Both the position numbers and the translations under genes were made by a program. Below the pieces are notes generated by a model, which was given only the letters and a program-made list of their open reading frames with translations, did no database searches and was not told where the DNA came from. Shown one piece after another: positions 23,944-33,598 of a DNA stretch of 64,000 nt. Position 1 is the stretch's first letter; every line of letters begins with the position of its first letter. This DNA is from JL08 sp039969355 (lineage in GTDB: Bacteria; Pseudomonadota; Alphaproteobacteria; Rhodobacterales; Rhodobacteraceae), in the NCBI GenBank assembly GCA_039969355.1, contig JBDVOA010000031.1, positions 1-64,000 of the forward strand. The letters are read 5' to 3'.

Positions 23944-26133
23944 TCATTGGGCCCCCGCAACCATCTTTTTAATGGAGCGCACGATTGCATCACGCGAAGG
24001 AAGTGTTGCGCCGTAGGCTGGCCCAGTCGCGATAAAACTGTCTTCGGCGGTCAGCCGGGAATATGAGTTCGTACCAGATTCGCCCAGCATGGTGCAAATT
24101 GCTTCGCTTTGCGATCCGGTGCGACGGCATTCGTCGACCACCAGAACGCAGTTGCAGTCTCGTATTGCATCTAGAATCGCCGCTTCGGGTAATGGCGCGA
24201 GCCAGCGCAAATCAATGATCCGAACCTGAATTTTTTCTTCCAATAAAATACGTTGCGCCTGATGGCTAAGGTATGCTCCGTTGCCGTACGTGATGATCGC
24301 AGCGTCCGTGCCCTGCCCTGACACTGCCACTTCGCCTAATGGCGCGATGTCGCCCGCTTCAGGGTATCGACACATCCAGCCAGCGTCTCCGTCTTCGTGC
24401 AGGTCTCGCATAGGATAGAGCGCTATTGGATCTACCATGACGACGACGCGCTGCTCTTCCCGAGCGAGACGAACCGACTCGCGGTACATGCGCACGGCAT
24501 CCGCGCCATTAGATGGAACGCCGATGATGATACCCGGAATATCCCGCAGCACCGCAAGCGAATTGTCGTTGTGAAAATGTCCGCCAAAGCCCTTTTGATA
24601 CCCCAGACCTGCGATCCGCAGCACCATCGGGTTACTGAACTGACCGTTTGAGAAAAATGGCAGCGTCGCCGCCTCTCCGCGCAGCTGATCCTCTGCGTTG
24701 TGAAGATAAGCGAGGAACTGAATCTCGGGTATCGGCAGGTAACCGTTTTGTGCCATTCCGATGCTCAGCCCGAGAATACTTTGCTCATCAAGCAGCGTGT
24801 CAATCATTCTGGCTGGACCAAACTTGGCTCGAAGACCCTTTGTAACCCCGTAAACACCACCCTTGCGGCCAATATCTTCGCCCGCCATGACGATTTCCGG
24901 ATATGCCAACATCAAATCCGCCAGCGCCAGATTGATCAGCTTTCCCATCGGTTGGGGTGCATCCAGAGCCCGCATATCGGCGGCGCCCAGGGCCTTGGCG
25001 CGCGCGTCCGGTGACGGGCTGTTGCGTTTTGGACAAATGCGTGGGGGTGGGATGATACTGGACATAACGTCGGCTGCAGTACGAAGTTTCGGCCTGAGAA
25101 TAACTCCTTCTGACTCACGTTCAACCTGTTCCGCAATAGATTGATAAATAACGAGAACGTCGTCGCCTGTAATGTCTCTCGATCGGATCAGCCGGCTTGC
25201 TGTGTGGATCAGCGGGTCGTTACGCTCTGCCTCTTCTATTTCGCTCACCGGGCGGTAGGTTGATTCTACGTCGGGTCCGGCATGGCCATAAAGACGCACG
25301 CACGACATATGCAACACAACTGGTTTGCGCATGCGCCGCGCCCAGTCGACCGCCTCTGCTGCGACCCTGTAGGTCTCTGCGACGTCCAGGCCATTACAGG
25401 ACATATAGCGCAATCCGGGGCGATGGCGCAGACTGTCCGCAACCCAGCCGCCGGGAGATTTAGTTGAAATACCGATGCCATTGTCCTCGCAGAGAAAGAC
25501 CAATGGCAGCGGTATGTTTTGATAGGCGGTCCAGCCGGCTGTGTTGAGTGCCCCTTGCGCGGTCGAATGGTTCAGAGACGCGTCACCGAAGCTGCAAAGA
25601 ACAACTGCATCTTGCGCATACTCTGGTTCGATGGGTACGCACCGCTGCATCAGTCCAACACTATAAGCGGCCCCAACGGCCTTGGGAAGATGACTGGCGA
25701 TGGTTGAGGTCTGCGGCGGAATCGCAAGGTGTTTTGAGCCAAGAACTTTGTGGCGTCCCCCGCTGATTGGGTCCTCGGCGCCAGCGGTAAAGCTTAATAA
25801 CATATCGCGGATTGGGGTTTGCCCCTGGACCTGCCCTGCCCGAGCGATCTGAAAGGCAGCGTCACGATAATGCAGAAAGGCGGGGTCATTGGGTCGCATC
25901 GCCAACGCAATAGCTGCGCTACCTTCGTGGCCTGAAGATCCGATCGTATAAAACCCCTGCCCTCGCGCCTGCAATTTGCGGGATATCCGATCCAGATGGC
26001 GCGACGTGACTTGCGCCTGGAAAACCGCCATCAGAATATCGTAGGTCAGATATTCCGAAGTGGCTGCAACTGGAAGATCACCCGCCTGTATGCGCGCCAG
26101 AAAAGCCTCATGCACGATTTCGGCACGGTCCAT
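23944..26133 (-). CDS. Fused alpha-beta E1 of a branched-chain-type 2-oxoacid dehydrogenase
   Basis: 729 residues uniting both E1 subunits. The alpha part (~1-370) binds thiamine diphosphate (CSFGDASLNHSTAQGALNTA, then CEDNGIGIST). The beta part (~395-725) has VMAGEDIGRKGGVYGVTKGL, DTLLDEQSILGLSIGMAQNG and EIQFLAYLHNAEDQLRGEAA. It resembles BCKDH-type E1. No E2 or E3 lies nearby, so it must borrow them or work differently. It follows gcdH by 21 bases on the same strand. Since GcdH acts on glutaryl-CoA, a 2-oxoadipate or related substrate from lysine or tryptophan breakdown is an attractive but unproven idea. Confidence 0.85.
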   Translation of the reverse strand: MDRAEIVHEAFLARIQAGDLPVAATSEYLTYDILMAVFQAQVTSRHLDRISRKLQARGQGFYTIGSSGHEGSAAIALAMRPNDPAFLHYRDAAFQIARAGQVQGQTPIRDMLLSFTAGAEDPISGGRHKVLGSKHLAIPPQTSTIASHLPKAVGAAYSVGLMQRCVPIEPEYAQDAVVLCSFGDASLNHSTAQGALNTAGWTAYQNIPLPLVFLCEDNGIGISTKSPGGWVADSLRHRPGLRYMSCNGLDVAETYRVAAEAVDWARRMRKPVVLHMSCVRLYGHAGPDVESTYRPVSEIEEAERNDPLIHTASRLIRSRDITGDDVLVIYQSIAEQVERESEGVILRPKLRTAADVMSSIIPPPRICPKRNSPSPDARAKALGAADMRALDAPQPMGKLINLALADLMLAYPEIVMAGEDIGRKGGVYGVTKGLRAKFGPARMIDTLLDEQSILGLSIGMAQNGYLPIPEIQFLAYLHNAEDQLRGEAATLPFFSNGQFSNPMVLRIAGLGYQKGFGGHFHNDNSLAVLRDIPGIIIGVPSNGADAVRMYRESVRLAREEQRVVVMVDPIALYPMRDLHEDGDAGWMCRYPEAGDIAPLGEVAVSGQGTDAAIITYGNGAYLSHQAQRILLEEKIQVRIIDLRWLAPLPEAAILDAIRDCNCVLVVDECRRTGSQSEAICTMLGESGTNSYSRLTAEDSFIATGPAYGATLPSRDAIVRSIKKMVAGAQ

Positions 26134-26154
26134 GCGAATACCCTAACGTAAAAC

Positions 26155-27375
26155 TTAGAAAAACGTCTGTAGCCCGGTCTGGGCCCGGCCCAGTATCAAT
26201 GCGTGCACATCATGCGCGCCCTCGTAGGTGTTGACAGTTTCGAGATTCATCATGTGACGGATCACCTGAAAATCGAGACTGATACCGTTGCCGCCGTGCA
26301 TGTCACGGGAATGACGAGCAATTTCAAGGGCTTTTCCGCAGTTGTTACGCTTGATGATGCTGATCATTTCGGGGGCGGCGCGCGCTTCGTCCATCAGACG
26401 ACCGACGCGCAAAGAAGCCTGAAGACCAAGGGCGATTTCAGTCTGCATGTCCGCCAGCTTTTTCTGAAACAGCTGCGTTTGCGCCAGTGGGCGACCAAAC
26501 TGATGCCGATCCAAACCATATTGCCGCGCGCCATGCCAACACGCCTCAGCTGCACCCATGACGCCCCAACTAATGCCATAGCGGGCACGGTTAAGACATC
26601 CAAAAGGCCCCTTAAGCCCTTGAACATTAGGTAAAAGAGCATCCTCATCCACCTCGACGCTGTCCATAACAATCTCGCCGGTAACAGACGCCCGTAAACT
26701 CATTTTTCCTTGTATTTTAGGCGTACTCAGTCCCTTAATCCCTTTTTCGAGGATGAACCCACGAATTTTGCCATCGTGCGCTTCGGACTTGGCCCAAACC
26801 ACAAATACATCAGCAATCGGACTGTTTGAAATCCACATCTTTGATCCGGAAATCCGATACCCGCCCTCTGTCTTGATCGCGCGGGTCTTCATGCCTGCCG
26901 GATCGCTGCCTGCGTCAGGTTCGGTCAGGCCAAAACATCCGATCCATTCACCTGTGGCCAGTTTTGGCAAATATTTCAGCCGCTGATCTTCGGACCCATA
27001 GGCGTAGATCGGATACATCACTAGGCTGGATTGCACAGACATCATGGACCGATATCCGCTGTCCACCCGCTCAATTTCGCGCGCGACCAGCCCATAGCTG
27101 ACATATCCAGACCCAAGCCCGCCATAGGCCTCTGGTATCGTTGTGCCCAGTAAGCCCATCTCACCCATTTCCCCGAATATCTCGGGATCAGATTGCTCTG
27201 ACGCATATGCTTCGGTCACGCGGGGTTGCAGTTTATCCTGAGCGTAGGCGCGGGCGCTGTCCGTGATCATCCGCTCTTCTTCTTTGAGCTGATCGTTCAG
27301 GTAAAACGGGTCCGCCCAGTCAAATGATCCGAGATCAGGCGCGTCAGTGGGTTTGAGTTTTGGGTCCATGTTCAT
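26155..27375 (-). CDS. gcdH: Glutaryl-CoA dehydrogenase
   Basis: 406 residues. GcdH oxidises and decarboxylates glutaryl-CoA to crotonyl-CoA using FAD, in lysine and tryptophan degradation. Acyl-CoA dehydrogenase blocks are present: GCFGLTEPDAGSDPAGMKTR, KMWISNSPIADVFVVWAK, and the catalytic glutamate in NTYEGAHDVHALILGRA. The N-terminus FDWADPFYLNDQLKEEERMI is specific to GcdH. GAAGGAAAA lies before the ATG at 27375; a frame continues to 27447 without export or family features. It is divergent from a LysR gene, its probable regulator. Confidence 0.93.
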   Translation of the reverse strand: MNMDPKLKPTDAPDLGSFDWADPFYLNDQLKEEERMITDSARAYAQDKLQPRVTEAYASEQSDPEIFGEMGEMGLLGTTIPEAYGGLGSGYVSYGLVAREIERVDSGYRSMMSVQSSLVMYPIYAYGSEDQRLKYLPKLATGEWIGCFGLTEPDAGSDPAGMKTRAIKTEGGYRISGSKMWISNSPIADVFVVWAKSEAHDGKIRGFILEKGIKGLSTPKIQGKMSLRASVTGEIVMDSVEVDEDALLPNVQGLKGPFGCLNRARYGISWGVMGAAEACWHGARQYGLDRHQFGRPLAQTQLFQKKLADMQTEIALGLQASLRVGRLMDEARAAPEMISIIKRNNCGKALEIARHSRDMHGGNGISLDFQVIRHMMNLETVNTYEGAHDVHALILGRAQTGLQTFF

Positions 27376-27502
27376 GGGTTTTCCTTCGTCAGGGAACTTT
27401 ATGAGTTTTTTGCAGCTAAATTTGCGTCTTGGCGTAGGATATAGCAAAACTGATGCAGTAAGTAGTGAGATATTGGGGCAAAAACATGAGGAAATGGAAT
27501 AA

Positions 27503-28414
27503 ATGATTGCACCGCGCCGATTTCTGCCCTCAATCGCGTCTTTGCGGGCGCTGGAGGCGTTGGATCGCCTTGGCAGTGCGTCCAGCGCCGCCGAAGAGCT
27601 GTCTCTGACGCAAAGTGCCGTCAGCCGTCAACTGCAAACGCTGGAACGGCAATTGGGTACCGAACTGATCGTGCGCGAAAAAAAACGCATGTTGCTGACA
27701 CCAGAGGCACGGAAATACGCGGCTGAATTGCGTCAGGCTTTAGGTCAGATCGCGCAGGCGTCACTTCAGGTTCAAACATCATCATTGGCTGGGCAATTGA
27801 GTCTGGGCATCTTGCCGACCTTTGGCATGCGCTGGCTGGTGCCGCGCCTTGCGGATTTTGCCAAACGTCATCCTGACATCACGATTAACATGTCGACCCG
27901 GTTAGTTCCATTTAACTTTGCCGGGCAAAACCTTGACGCTGCGATACATTTTGGCGATTCGGATTGGCCCGGTACCCATAAATTGAAGCTCAAGACAGAA
28001 CAGGTCATACCGGTCTGCGCACCTGAGTTGTTGCCAGCTGGTTCGCTGGAAAATGCAGCGGACGTACTTGATCTGCCCTTGTTGCATATTGAAACTCGAC
28101 CACGGGCCTGGGCAAATTGGCTGGACGTGTATGATGACCCCACTGACAAACCGATGAGTGGAACAATGTATGATCAGTTTTCGACCATTACGCAGGCCGC
28201 CTTGCATGGATTGGGCGTGGCGTTGTTGCCGGATTATTTGGTGGAAAGCGACCTGGCCGCAGGGCGTTTGATGATGGCCCATGAAGGGCCATCGCGGTCG
28301 CTCGGCGCTTATTATCTGGTCTGGCCATTTCAGAAAGATCGGGACCCGTCGCTGCAGCACTTTCGCGAATGGCTTGAAGGTCAGGCCGAAGACGAGGATC
28401 CTCTGCCGCGCTAA
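27503..28414 (+). CDS. LysR-family regulator (GcvA type), likely regulator of gcdH
   Basis: 303 residues. HTH near 20-60 (ALDRLGSASSAAEELSLTQS, AVSRQLQTLERQLGTELI). The rest is a periplasmic-binding-like effector domain (LSLGILPTFGMRWLVPRLAD, FPEE-like ends absent). GMRWLVPRL is characteristic of the GcvA subgroup. It is divergent from gcdH with 127 bases between starts, the usual layout for a LysR protein and its target. Its 3' end faces phoB, nine bases away. Confidence 0.88.
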   Translation: MIAPRRFLPSIASLRALEALDRLGSASSAAEELSLTQSAVSRQLQTLERQLGTELIVREKKRMLLTPEARKYAAELRQALGQIAQASLQVQTSSLAGQLSLGILPTFGMRWLVPRLADFAKRHPDITINMSTRLVPFNFAGQNLDAAIHFGDSDWPGTHKLKLKTEQVIPVCAPELLPAGSLENAADVLDLPLLHIETRPRAWANWLDVYDDPTDKPMSGTMYDQFSTITQAALHGLGVALLPDYLVESDLAAGRLMMAHEGPSRSLGAYYLVWPFQKDRDPSLQHFREWLEGQAEDEDPLPR

Positions 28415-28423
28415 GGTCCCAAA

Positions 28424-29113
28424 TTAGCCAAGCGCGTATCCTGCACCGCGGACTGTGCGCAGGGGGTCCTGCCCCCCAGCTTTTGTCAACACCTTGCGCA
28501 GCCGACCAACGTGAACGTCTACCGTTCTTGTGTCTACGTATATGTCACGCCCCCAAACTCGATCGAGCAATTGCTCACGGCTCCAGACCCGACCCGGTTT
28601 TTCAAGAAATGTGCTGAGCAGGCGGAATTCGGTAGGGCCCAGCTTGAGTGGTGATCCGGCACGGCTGGCTTTATGGGTCTCCGAATCCAATACGATATCT
28701 TCGAATTCAAGAACCTGCCCAACACTGGATGGCCGTACCCGGCGCAACTGACCGCGCACGCGCGCCATGAGTTCCACAATCGAATAGGGTTTTACGACAT
28801 AGTCATCCGCTCCGGTCTCAAGCCCGCGAACCTTGTCGACCTCTTCGGAGCGCGCTGAGAGCATGATGATTGGAATGGCGCGGGTCTCTGGGTGTTTCTT
28901 GAGGCGGCGACACACCTCAATCCCGCTTAGTATTGGCATCATCCAGTCCAGCACGATAATATCGGGCAGGTCTTCCTTGACTAGCAACAAGGCCTCATCG
29001 CCGTTTTCAGCGCAGCTGACGCGAAACCCTTCGGCCTCCAGATTATAAGCCAGTACTTCGCGTTGTGCGTGTTCGTCCTCAACCAGTAGGACACAAGGTT
29101 GATTTGTGGACAT
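28424..29113 (-). CDS. phoB: Phosphate response regulator PhoB
   Basis: 229 residues. Receiver domain ~1-125 with phosphoacceptor D56 (IIVLDWMMP), acidic pair in VEDEHAQ and K in VVKPYS. OmpR-type winged helix follows (LKLGPTEFRLLSTFLEKPGR, DVHVGRLRKVL). PhoB activates phosphate-starvation genes through Pho boxes, one of which is seen before pstS. Last gene of phoR-pstSCAB-phoU-phoB; spaced six bases from phoU. Confidence 0.95.
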   Translation of the reverse strand: MSTNQPCVLLVEDEHAQREVLAYNLEAEGFRVSCAENGDEALLLVKEDLPDIIVLDWMMPILSGIEVCRRLKKHPETRAIPIIMLSARSEEVDKVRGLETGADDYVVKPYSIVELMARVRGQLRRVRPSSVGQVLEFEDIVLDSETHKASRAGSPLKLGPTEFRLLSTFLEKPGRVWSREQLLDRVWGRDIYVDTRTVDVHVGRLRKVLTKAGGQDPLRTVRGAGYALG

Positions 29114-29119
29114 CTTTGC

Positions 29120-29827
29120 TTACTCCTGCGGGATAACCGACGTTTTGTCGGCCTTAGGCCGGGCATCGTCAGGTTTTTGGCCCGTCACCAGATAAACAAC
29201 CTGTTCGGCGATAGAGGTAACGTGATCGCCCATACGCTCAACGTTTTTTGCAATGAAATGCAGATGCATACAGGCCGTGATGTTGCGCGGATCCTCCATC
29301 ATGAAAGTCAGTAGTTCCCGGAACAGGGCGTTATACATCTGATCGACGTCGTGATCCCGATTGATGACATCCATCGCCAGTTCCTCGTCCTGCTGAACAT
29401 AGGCATCCAGCGCATCTTTCAGCATGGCTCCGACCTCCTTGGACATGCGGCGCAACGCGCTTGTGCCTTCCTCAACCGGAGCCATCTGCGCCAGTAAACC
29501 GGTGCGCTTGGCCATGTTTTTTGCGTAATCTCCAATACGTTCAAGGTTTGCGCTCACCTTGATTACCGTCAAGATCAGACGCAGATCGATGGCCGTCGGC
29601 GCGCGAAGCGCGATTACCATTGAAGCCTCTTCGTTGATCATTTCCTCGAGTGCGTCAATTGCCTTGTCTGCCAGGCGAACTTTATTGGCCAGTTCTTCGT
29701 CACCCGTATGAAGGCACATGGCACTGTCCTGTATTGCCGCCTCTACCAATCCCCCCATTTTCATGATCTGTGCCAGAATGGCTTCGAGATCGCGATCAAA
29801 GGCCGATGCAATGTGTTGATCCTGCAT
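29120..29827 (-). CDS. phoU: Phosphate signalling protein PhoU
   Basis: 235 residues, all helical, with two PhoU repeats (~20-110 and ~125-215). The metal-binding E-x-x-x-D motifs are in LERIGDYAKNMAKRT and VERMGDHVTSIAEQVVYL. PhoU reports from the Pst transporter to PhoR and restrains the pathway when phosphate is ample. It sits between pstB and phoB. Confidence 0.95.
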   Translation of the reverse strand: MQDQHIASAFDRDLEAILAQIMKMGGLVEAAIQDSAMCLHTGDEELANKVRLADKAIDALEEMINEEASMVIALRAPTAIDLRLILTVIKVSANLERIGDYAKNMAKRTGLLAQMAPVEEGTSALRRMSKEVGAMLKDALDAYVQQDEELAMDVINRDHDVDQMYNALFRELLTFMMEDPRNITACMHLHFIAKNVERMGDHVTSIAEQVVYLVTGQKPDDARPKADKTSVIPQE

Positions 29828-29838
29828 GACGATCTCCC

Positions 29839-30636
29839 TTACCCGATCCGACCGGTAATATAAGATTCTGTGCGCTGATCAGTGGGATTTGTAAAAATCT
29901 GTCCGGTTTCCCCGAATTCTACCAAACTGCCCAAATGGAAAAATGCCGTTTTCTGGCTGACCCGGGCGGCCTGCTGCATTGAATGGGTGACGATGACGAC
30001 CGAATAACTCTGACGAAGCTCGTCGATCAGCTGTTCGACTTGCGCAGTAGCAATCGGATCAAGCGCCGAACAGGGCTCATCCATCAACAAAATCTGCGGT
30101 TCCGTGGCCACGGCGCGCGCGATGCAAAGCCGTTGCTGCTGCCCGCCGGACAACCCGGTTCCCGGAGCTGAGAGCCGGTCTTTTACTTCATTCCAAAGTG
30201 CTGCACGGCGCAACGACATTTCAACTATTTCCTCCAAGTCAGCCTTTGATTGTGCCAGCCCGTGTATGCGAGGTCCGTAGGCAACGTTGTCAAAGATCGA
30301 TTTCGGGAACGGATTGGGTTTTTGAAAAACCATGCCGACTTTTGCGCGCAACTGCACCGGGTCAACGGCCTTATCGTAAATATCTTCGCCATCGATCAGG
30401 ATGTCACCAGTTACGCGACACACATCAATTGTGTCATTCATCCTATTGATCGTGCGCAAGAAAGTGGATTTACCGCAACCCGATGGCCCGATAAACGCGG
30501 TCACCGTGTTGTCTTCAATCTCAACGTTCACGCCCTGAATGGCATGGGTGTCGCCATAGAATACATCGACACCTTTCGCAGCGATCTTGACACTATGTGA
30601 TTCCACAACTCGCTCCACTCTTCTCATATCATTCAT
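29839..30636 (-). CDS. pstB: Phosphate ABC transporter ATP-binding protein
   Basis: 265 residues. Walker A GPSGCGKST, signature LSGGQQQRLCIARAVA, Walker B ILLMDEPCSALDP, H-loop VIVTHSMQQAAR. It powers phosphate import by the PstSCAB system. GDTHAIQGVNVEIEDNTVTA at the start is typical PstB. Fifth gene of the pst run. Confidence 0.96.
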   Translation of the reverse strand: MNDMRRVERVVESHSVKIAAKGVDVFYGDTHAIQGVNVEIEDNTVTAFIGPSGCGKSTFLRTINRMNDTIDVCRVTGDILIDGEDIYDKAVDPVQLRAKVGMVFQKPNPFPKSIFDNVAYGPRIHGLAQSKADLEEIVEMSLRRAALWNEVKDRLSAPGTGLSGGQQQRLCIARAVATEPQILLMDEPCSALDPIATAQVEQLIDELRQSYSVVIVTHSMQQAARVSQKTAFFHLGSLVEFGETGQIFTNPTDQRTESYITGRIG

Positions 30637-30650
30637 AACTCAAACCTTTT

Positions 30651-32006
30651 TTACCAGCGGGGCTCGAAGCGACGCCGCAAGATGACGGCAATGGTGTTCA
30701 TTGTTACCAGGAAGACCAGCAAAATGATGATCCCTCCCCAGGCTCGCTCGTAAAACGCCGGGTCCGCGCGTTTGGCCCATTCATAGATCTGCGCAGGCAT
30801 GGCCGAGTTTGGGGACATCAGCCCCCCAACGAGCGTCTCCGGTGCATTTGACGCGATGAAGCCGATCATGCCGATCAGCAAAAGGGGTGCTGTTTCACCC
30901 AAAGCCTGCGCAAGCCCGATTATTGTACCGGTCAGAATACCTGGCGCCGCAAGGGGCAAGACATGATGAAACACTGTTTGCATTTTGGACGCTCCGACGC
31001 CAAGCGCTGCATCCCGGATCGATGGTGGTACTGATTTCAGCGATGCCCGCGTTGATATTATGATCGTTGGCAGCGTCATGAGTGTTAGCACCAAGCCACC
31101 TACCAGCGGCGCGGACTGAGGCAAATGCATGTAGTTGATGAACACTGCTAGACCGAGAATGCCAAACACAATCGACGGGACTGCCGCCAGGTTGGAAATA
31201 TTAACTTCGATGATGTCCGTCAGCAGGTTCTGCGGCGCGAATTCCTCGAGGTAAATCGACGCGGCCACACCGATGGGCAATGCCAGCGCCAGAACAACGA
31301 GCATCATGAAGAACGATCCCACCATGGCCACGCCCATGCCTGCAGCCTCAGGTCGTTGATCAGACGCATCCGCGCCAGTGATGAAAGCGAGATTGAACCG
31401 TTTGATCAGCGCACCATCTACGATCAATTTATCAACAAAATCAAGTTGCTCCGCAGATATGTTTTTGTCGTTACTAATGCTGTCGCGCGTCACCCTATCC
31501 TTAAGGTATCCGTCAACGCGACTCGAAGCGAGGAACTCAAATGGCACGGTTTTCCCGATTTGATCCGGATTGGCTATGACGTAGTCGCGTAGCTGTGCCA
31601 CCGCCCCCTTTGACAGTATCGCAGTCATTTCTTTACCGCTCAGATCTGTCACAATCCCGGAGCTTGCGAGCTTGACTTCGAACGCAGTTTTAATCAACGG
31701 GGCATACCCAAAAGTGGAAACCTTGCGGATTTCCTCAATGTCACGACTTCCCATTTTGTCAAGTTTGGCTTCCAGCAGTTCGACGTTCAACTGAACAAAG
31801 CTTTGCTGAAAAGCGCCGGCCCCTCGGCTTACAATGGTGACCACCAGCACAATCAGCATCAAAAGGCCAAAACCAATTGCTGCCTGACCGTAGAACTTGA
31901 AACGCGCCTCGTTAGCGTTGCGTTTGCGTGTACGTTCGTCCTGCGTCAGCAAAGATCCAGCGCTTACCGGCGCATCTCTGTTAGGGGAACTGGTCAAGTC
32001 GGTCAT
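30651..32006 (-). CDS. pstA: Phosphate ABC transporter permease PstA (long form)
   Basis: 451 residues, against about 300 in E. coli. After a cytoplasmic start and one membrane span (~30-60) there is a long extra domain (~60-210, DUF3333-like), then the usual permease core with spans from ~225 and ending in PGILTGTIIGLAQALGETAP, the ATPase-contact loop. The extended form is common in alphaproteobacteria. It overlaps pstC by four bases (ATGA). Confidence 0.93.
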   Translation of the reverse strand: MTDLTSSPNRDAPVSAGSLLTQDERTRKRNANEARFKFYGQAAIGFGLLMLIVLVVTIVSRGAGAFQQSFVQLNVELLEAKLDKMGSRDIEEIRKVSTFGYAPLIKTAFEVKLASSGIVTDLSGKEMTAILSKGAVAQLRDYVIANPDQIGKTVPFEFLASSRVDGYLKDRVTRDSISNDKNISAEQLDFVDKLIVDGALIKRFNLAFITGADASDQRPEAAGMGVAMVGSFFMMLVVLALALPIGVAASIYLEEFAPQNLLTDIIEVNISNLAAVPSIVFGILGLAVFINYMHLPQSAPLVGGLVLTLMTLPTIIISTRASLKSVPPSIRDAALGVGASKMQTVFHHVLPLAAPGILTGTIIGLAQALGETAPLLLIGMIGFIASNAPETLVGGLMSPNSAMPAQIYEWAKRADPAFYERAWGGIIILLVFLVTMNTIAVILRRRFEPRW

Positions 32007-33517
32007 TCGTACTGCTCCCGGTACCTGCGCACGACATACAAGGCCAACACATTGAGACCGAGCGTTAAGACAAACAGCGAAAGTCCCAGTGCAAAGGCAA
32101 CCAGCGTTTCAGGGCTTGCAAAGTCTCCATCGCCGGTCAACTGACTGACTATACGTGTCGTAATTGTCGTCATCGATTCAAGCGGGCTGATTGAGAACTT
32201 GGCAATGGCCCCTGCGCCAAGCACCACAATCATGGTTTCGCCAATTGCACGCGACGCCGCCAGCAAGATCGCCCCAACGATACCTGGAAGTGCGGCAGGC
32301 AAAACAACCTGTCGGATGGTTTCCGATTTTGTAGCCCCTAGTCCAAGCGAACCGTCACGCATCGATTGCGGCACCGCGTTAATGATGTCATCTGAAAGCG
32401 ACGAGACAAACGGGATCAACATGACCCCCATCACCAGACCGGCTGTCAAAACGGATGTCGCTCCGCTCATCCACTCGACGCCCAGAAGACCGTCCTCGCC
32501 TCGGCCAAATACATTCACCAGCAACGGACCAACGGTAAGAAGGGCAAACAGGCCGTACACAATTGTCGGTATACCAGCGAGGATTTCGAGGAGCGGTTTT
32601 GCAAAGGACCGGGCTCTGGGATCTGCATATTCCGAGAGATATATCGCGGAAAATAAACCAATCGGCACAGAAACGCACAAGGCGATGACTGAAATGTAAA
32701 GAGTGCCCCACAACAGAGGCAAAATCGAAAGGTCGCTGTCCCCGCGAAAATTCGGAGCCCATTTGTTGCCGAAGAAAAAGTCGCGCCAGCTGTGCAAGCC
32801 AAAGAAATTCATTGTCTCAAACAGCATCGACAAAACGATTCCAACAGTTGTCATGATCGCGATAGACGCCGCCAGAATTAAGATGCCCAAGACCGCACGT
32901 TCCACAACATTGCGCGCTCTGAAATCTTTGCTTGTAGGCAGGTAGGACAACACAAAACCAAAAATTGCCAATGTCAGAATTGACAAGACCTTCCACGTGT
33001 CGCCTTTCTCTGAGAGGGCCCGATAGCTTTGCGCCGCTGCAAGTACGTGCTCCGGTACATCCGATCCCAGTGCAACTCCTACGTCTCCCATTAGCGCACG
33101 AATATCGGTGGACGCACTCTGCAACGTGAGTACAGTCTCGCTAGTCATCGCGCCGCTGGCGACAACAGTATCCAGACCATCCGCTACGCGGCGAACATCT
33201 GACATGACCAGATCAACTGTGGAGCCTTCCGCCACCGCCGAGACAGGTAACATTTCCGAGACACTGTTTTCGATGAAGTAAGGTTGAGCCAGCATCCAGA
33301 GGCCCAAAACAAGAATGGCTGGGGTCGCCGTGAACAGCGCAACATTGTAACCATAGTAATGCGGAAGAGAATGCAAGGATCGCAGGTCGTTGCCTGCCGA
33401 CGCCAGCGCCCTACGTTGCCCGAGGAACCAACCAAGCGCAGCCAGGAGCAAGACCCCAATTGCCAGATATCCATTGGACGCACCACTCAATGGAGAGGAG
33501 GGAATTGCGTCGACCAT
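32003..33517 (-). CDS. pstC: Phosphate ABC transporter permease PstC (long form)
   Basis: 504 residues, again longer than the ~320 of E. coli. The N-terminal third has two or three extra spans (AIGVLLLAALGWFLG, ATPAILVLGLWMLAQ) around a ~130-residue soluble domain. The core permease follows (LYISVIALCVSVPIGLFSAI, PGIVGAILLAASRAIGETMI). Both Pst permeases in this cluster carry such insertions, suggesting they pair. A strong hairpin separates it from pstS. Confidence 0.93.
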   Translation of the reverse strand: MVDAIPSSPLSGASNGYLAIGVLLLAALGWFLGQRRALASAGNDLRSLHSLPHYYGYNVALFTATPAILVLGLWMLAQPYFIENSVSEMLPVSAVAEGSTVDLVMSDVRRVADGLDTVVASGAMTSETVLTLQSASTDIRALMGDVGVALGSDVPEHVLAAAQSYRALSEKGDTWKVLSILTLAIFGFVLSYLPTSKDFRARNVVERAVLGILILAASIAIMTTVGIVLSMLFETMNFFGLHSWRDFFFGNKWAPNFRGDSDLSILPLLWGTLYISVIALCVSVPIGLFSAIYLSEYADPRARSFAKPLLEILAGIPTIVYGLFALLTVGPLLVNVFGRGEDGLLGVEWMSGATSVLTAGLVMGVMLIPFVSSLSDDIINAVPQSMRDGSLGLGATKSETIRQVVLPAALPGIVGAILLAASRAIGETMIVVLGAGAIAKFSISPLESMTTITTRIVSQLTGDGDFASPETLVAFALGLSLFVLTLGLNVLALYVVRRYREQYE

Positions 33518-33555
33518 GTTGCGTCTCCGGTCTGGGTTAATTGTAGTGGCAGCGA

Positions 33556-33586
33556 AACAGTGCGGCGCTCGATTGGCCGCACTGTT
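33556..33586 (-). terminator. Intercistronic hairpin between pstS and pstC
   Basis: A perfect 11-bp stem (AACAGTGCGGC with GCCGCACTGTT) and a 9-base loop, 13 bases past the pstS stop. No T run follows, so it probably acts as a partial terminator or an mRNA-stabilising structure that keeps pstS expression above that of the membrane genes, as is known for binding-protein genes of ABC operons. Confidence 0.75.
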
Positions 33587-33598
33587 CGATGTTTTGGC

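Noticed and set aside
23676..24016. Two ~100-codon plus frames between aroQ and the E1 gene
   Set aside because: No ribosome binding site or family; one overlaps the E1 gene end.
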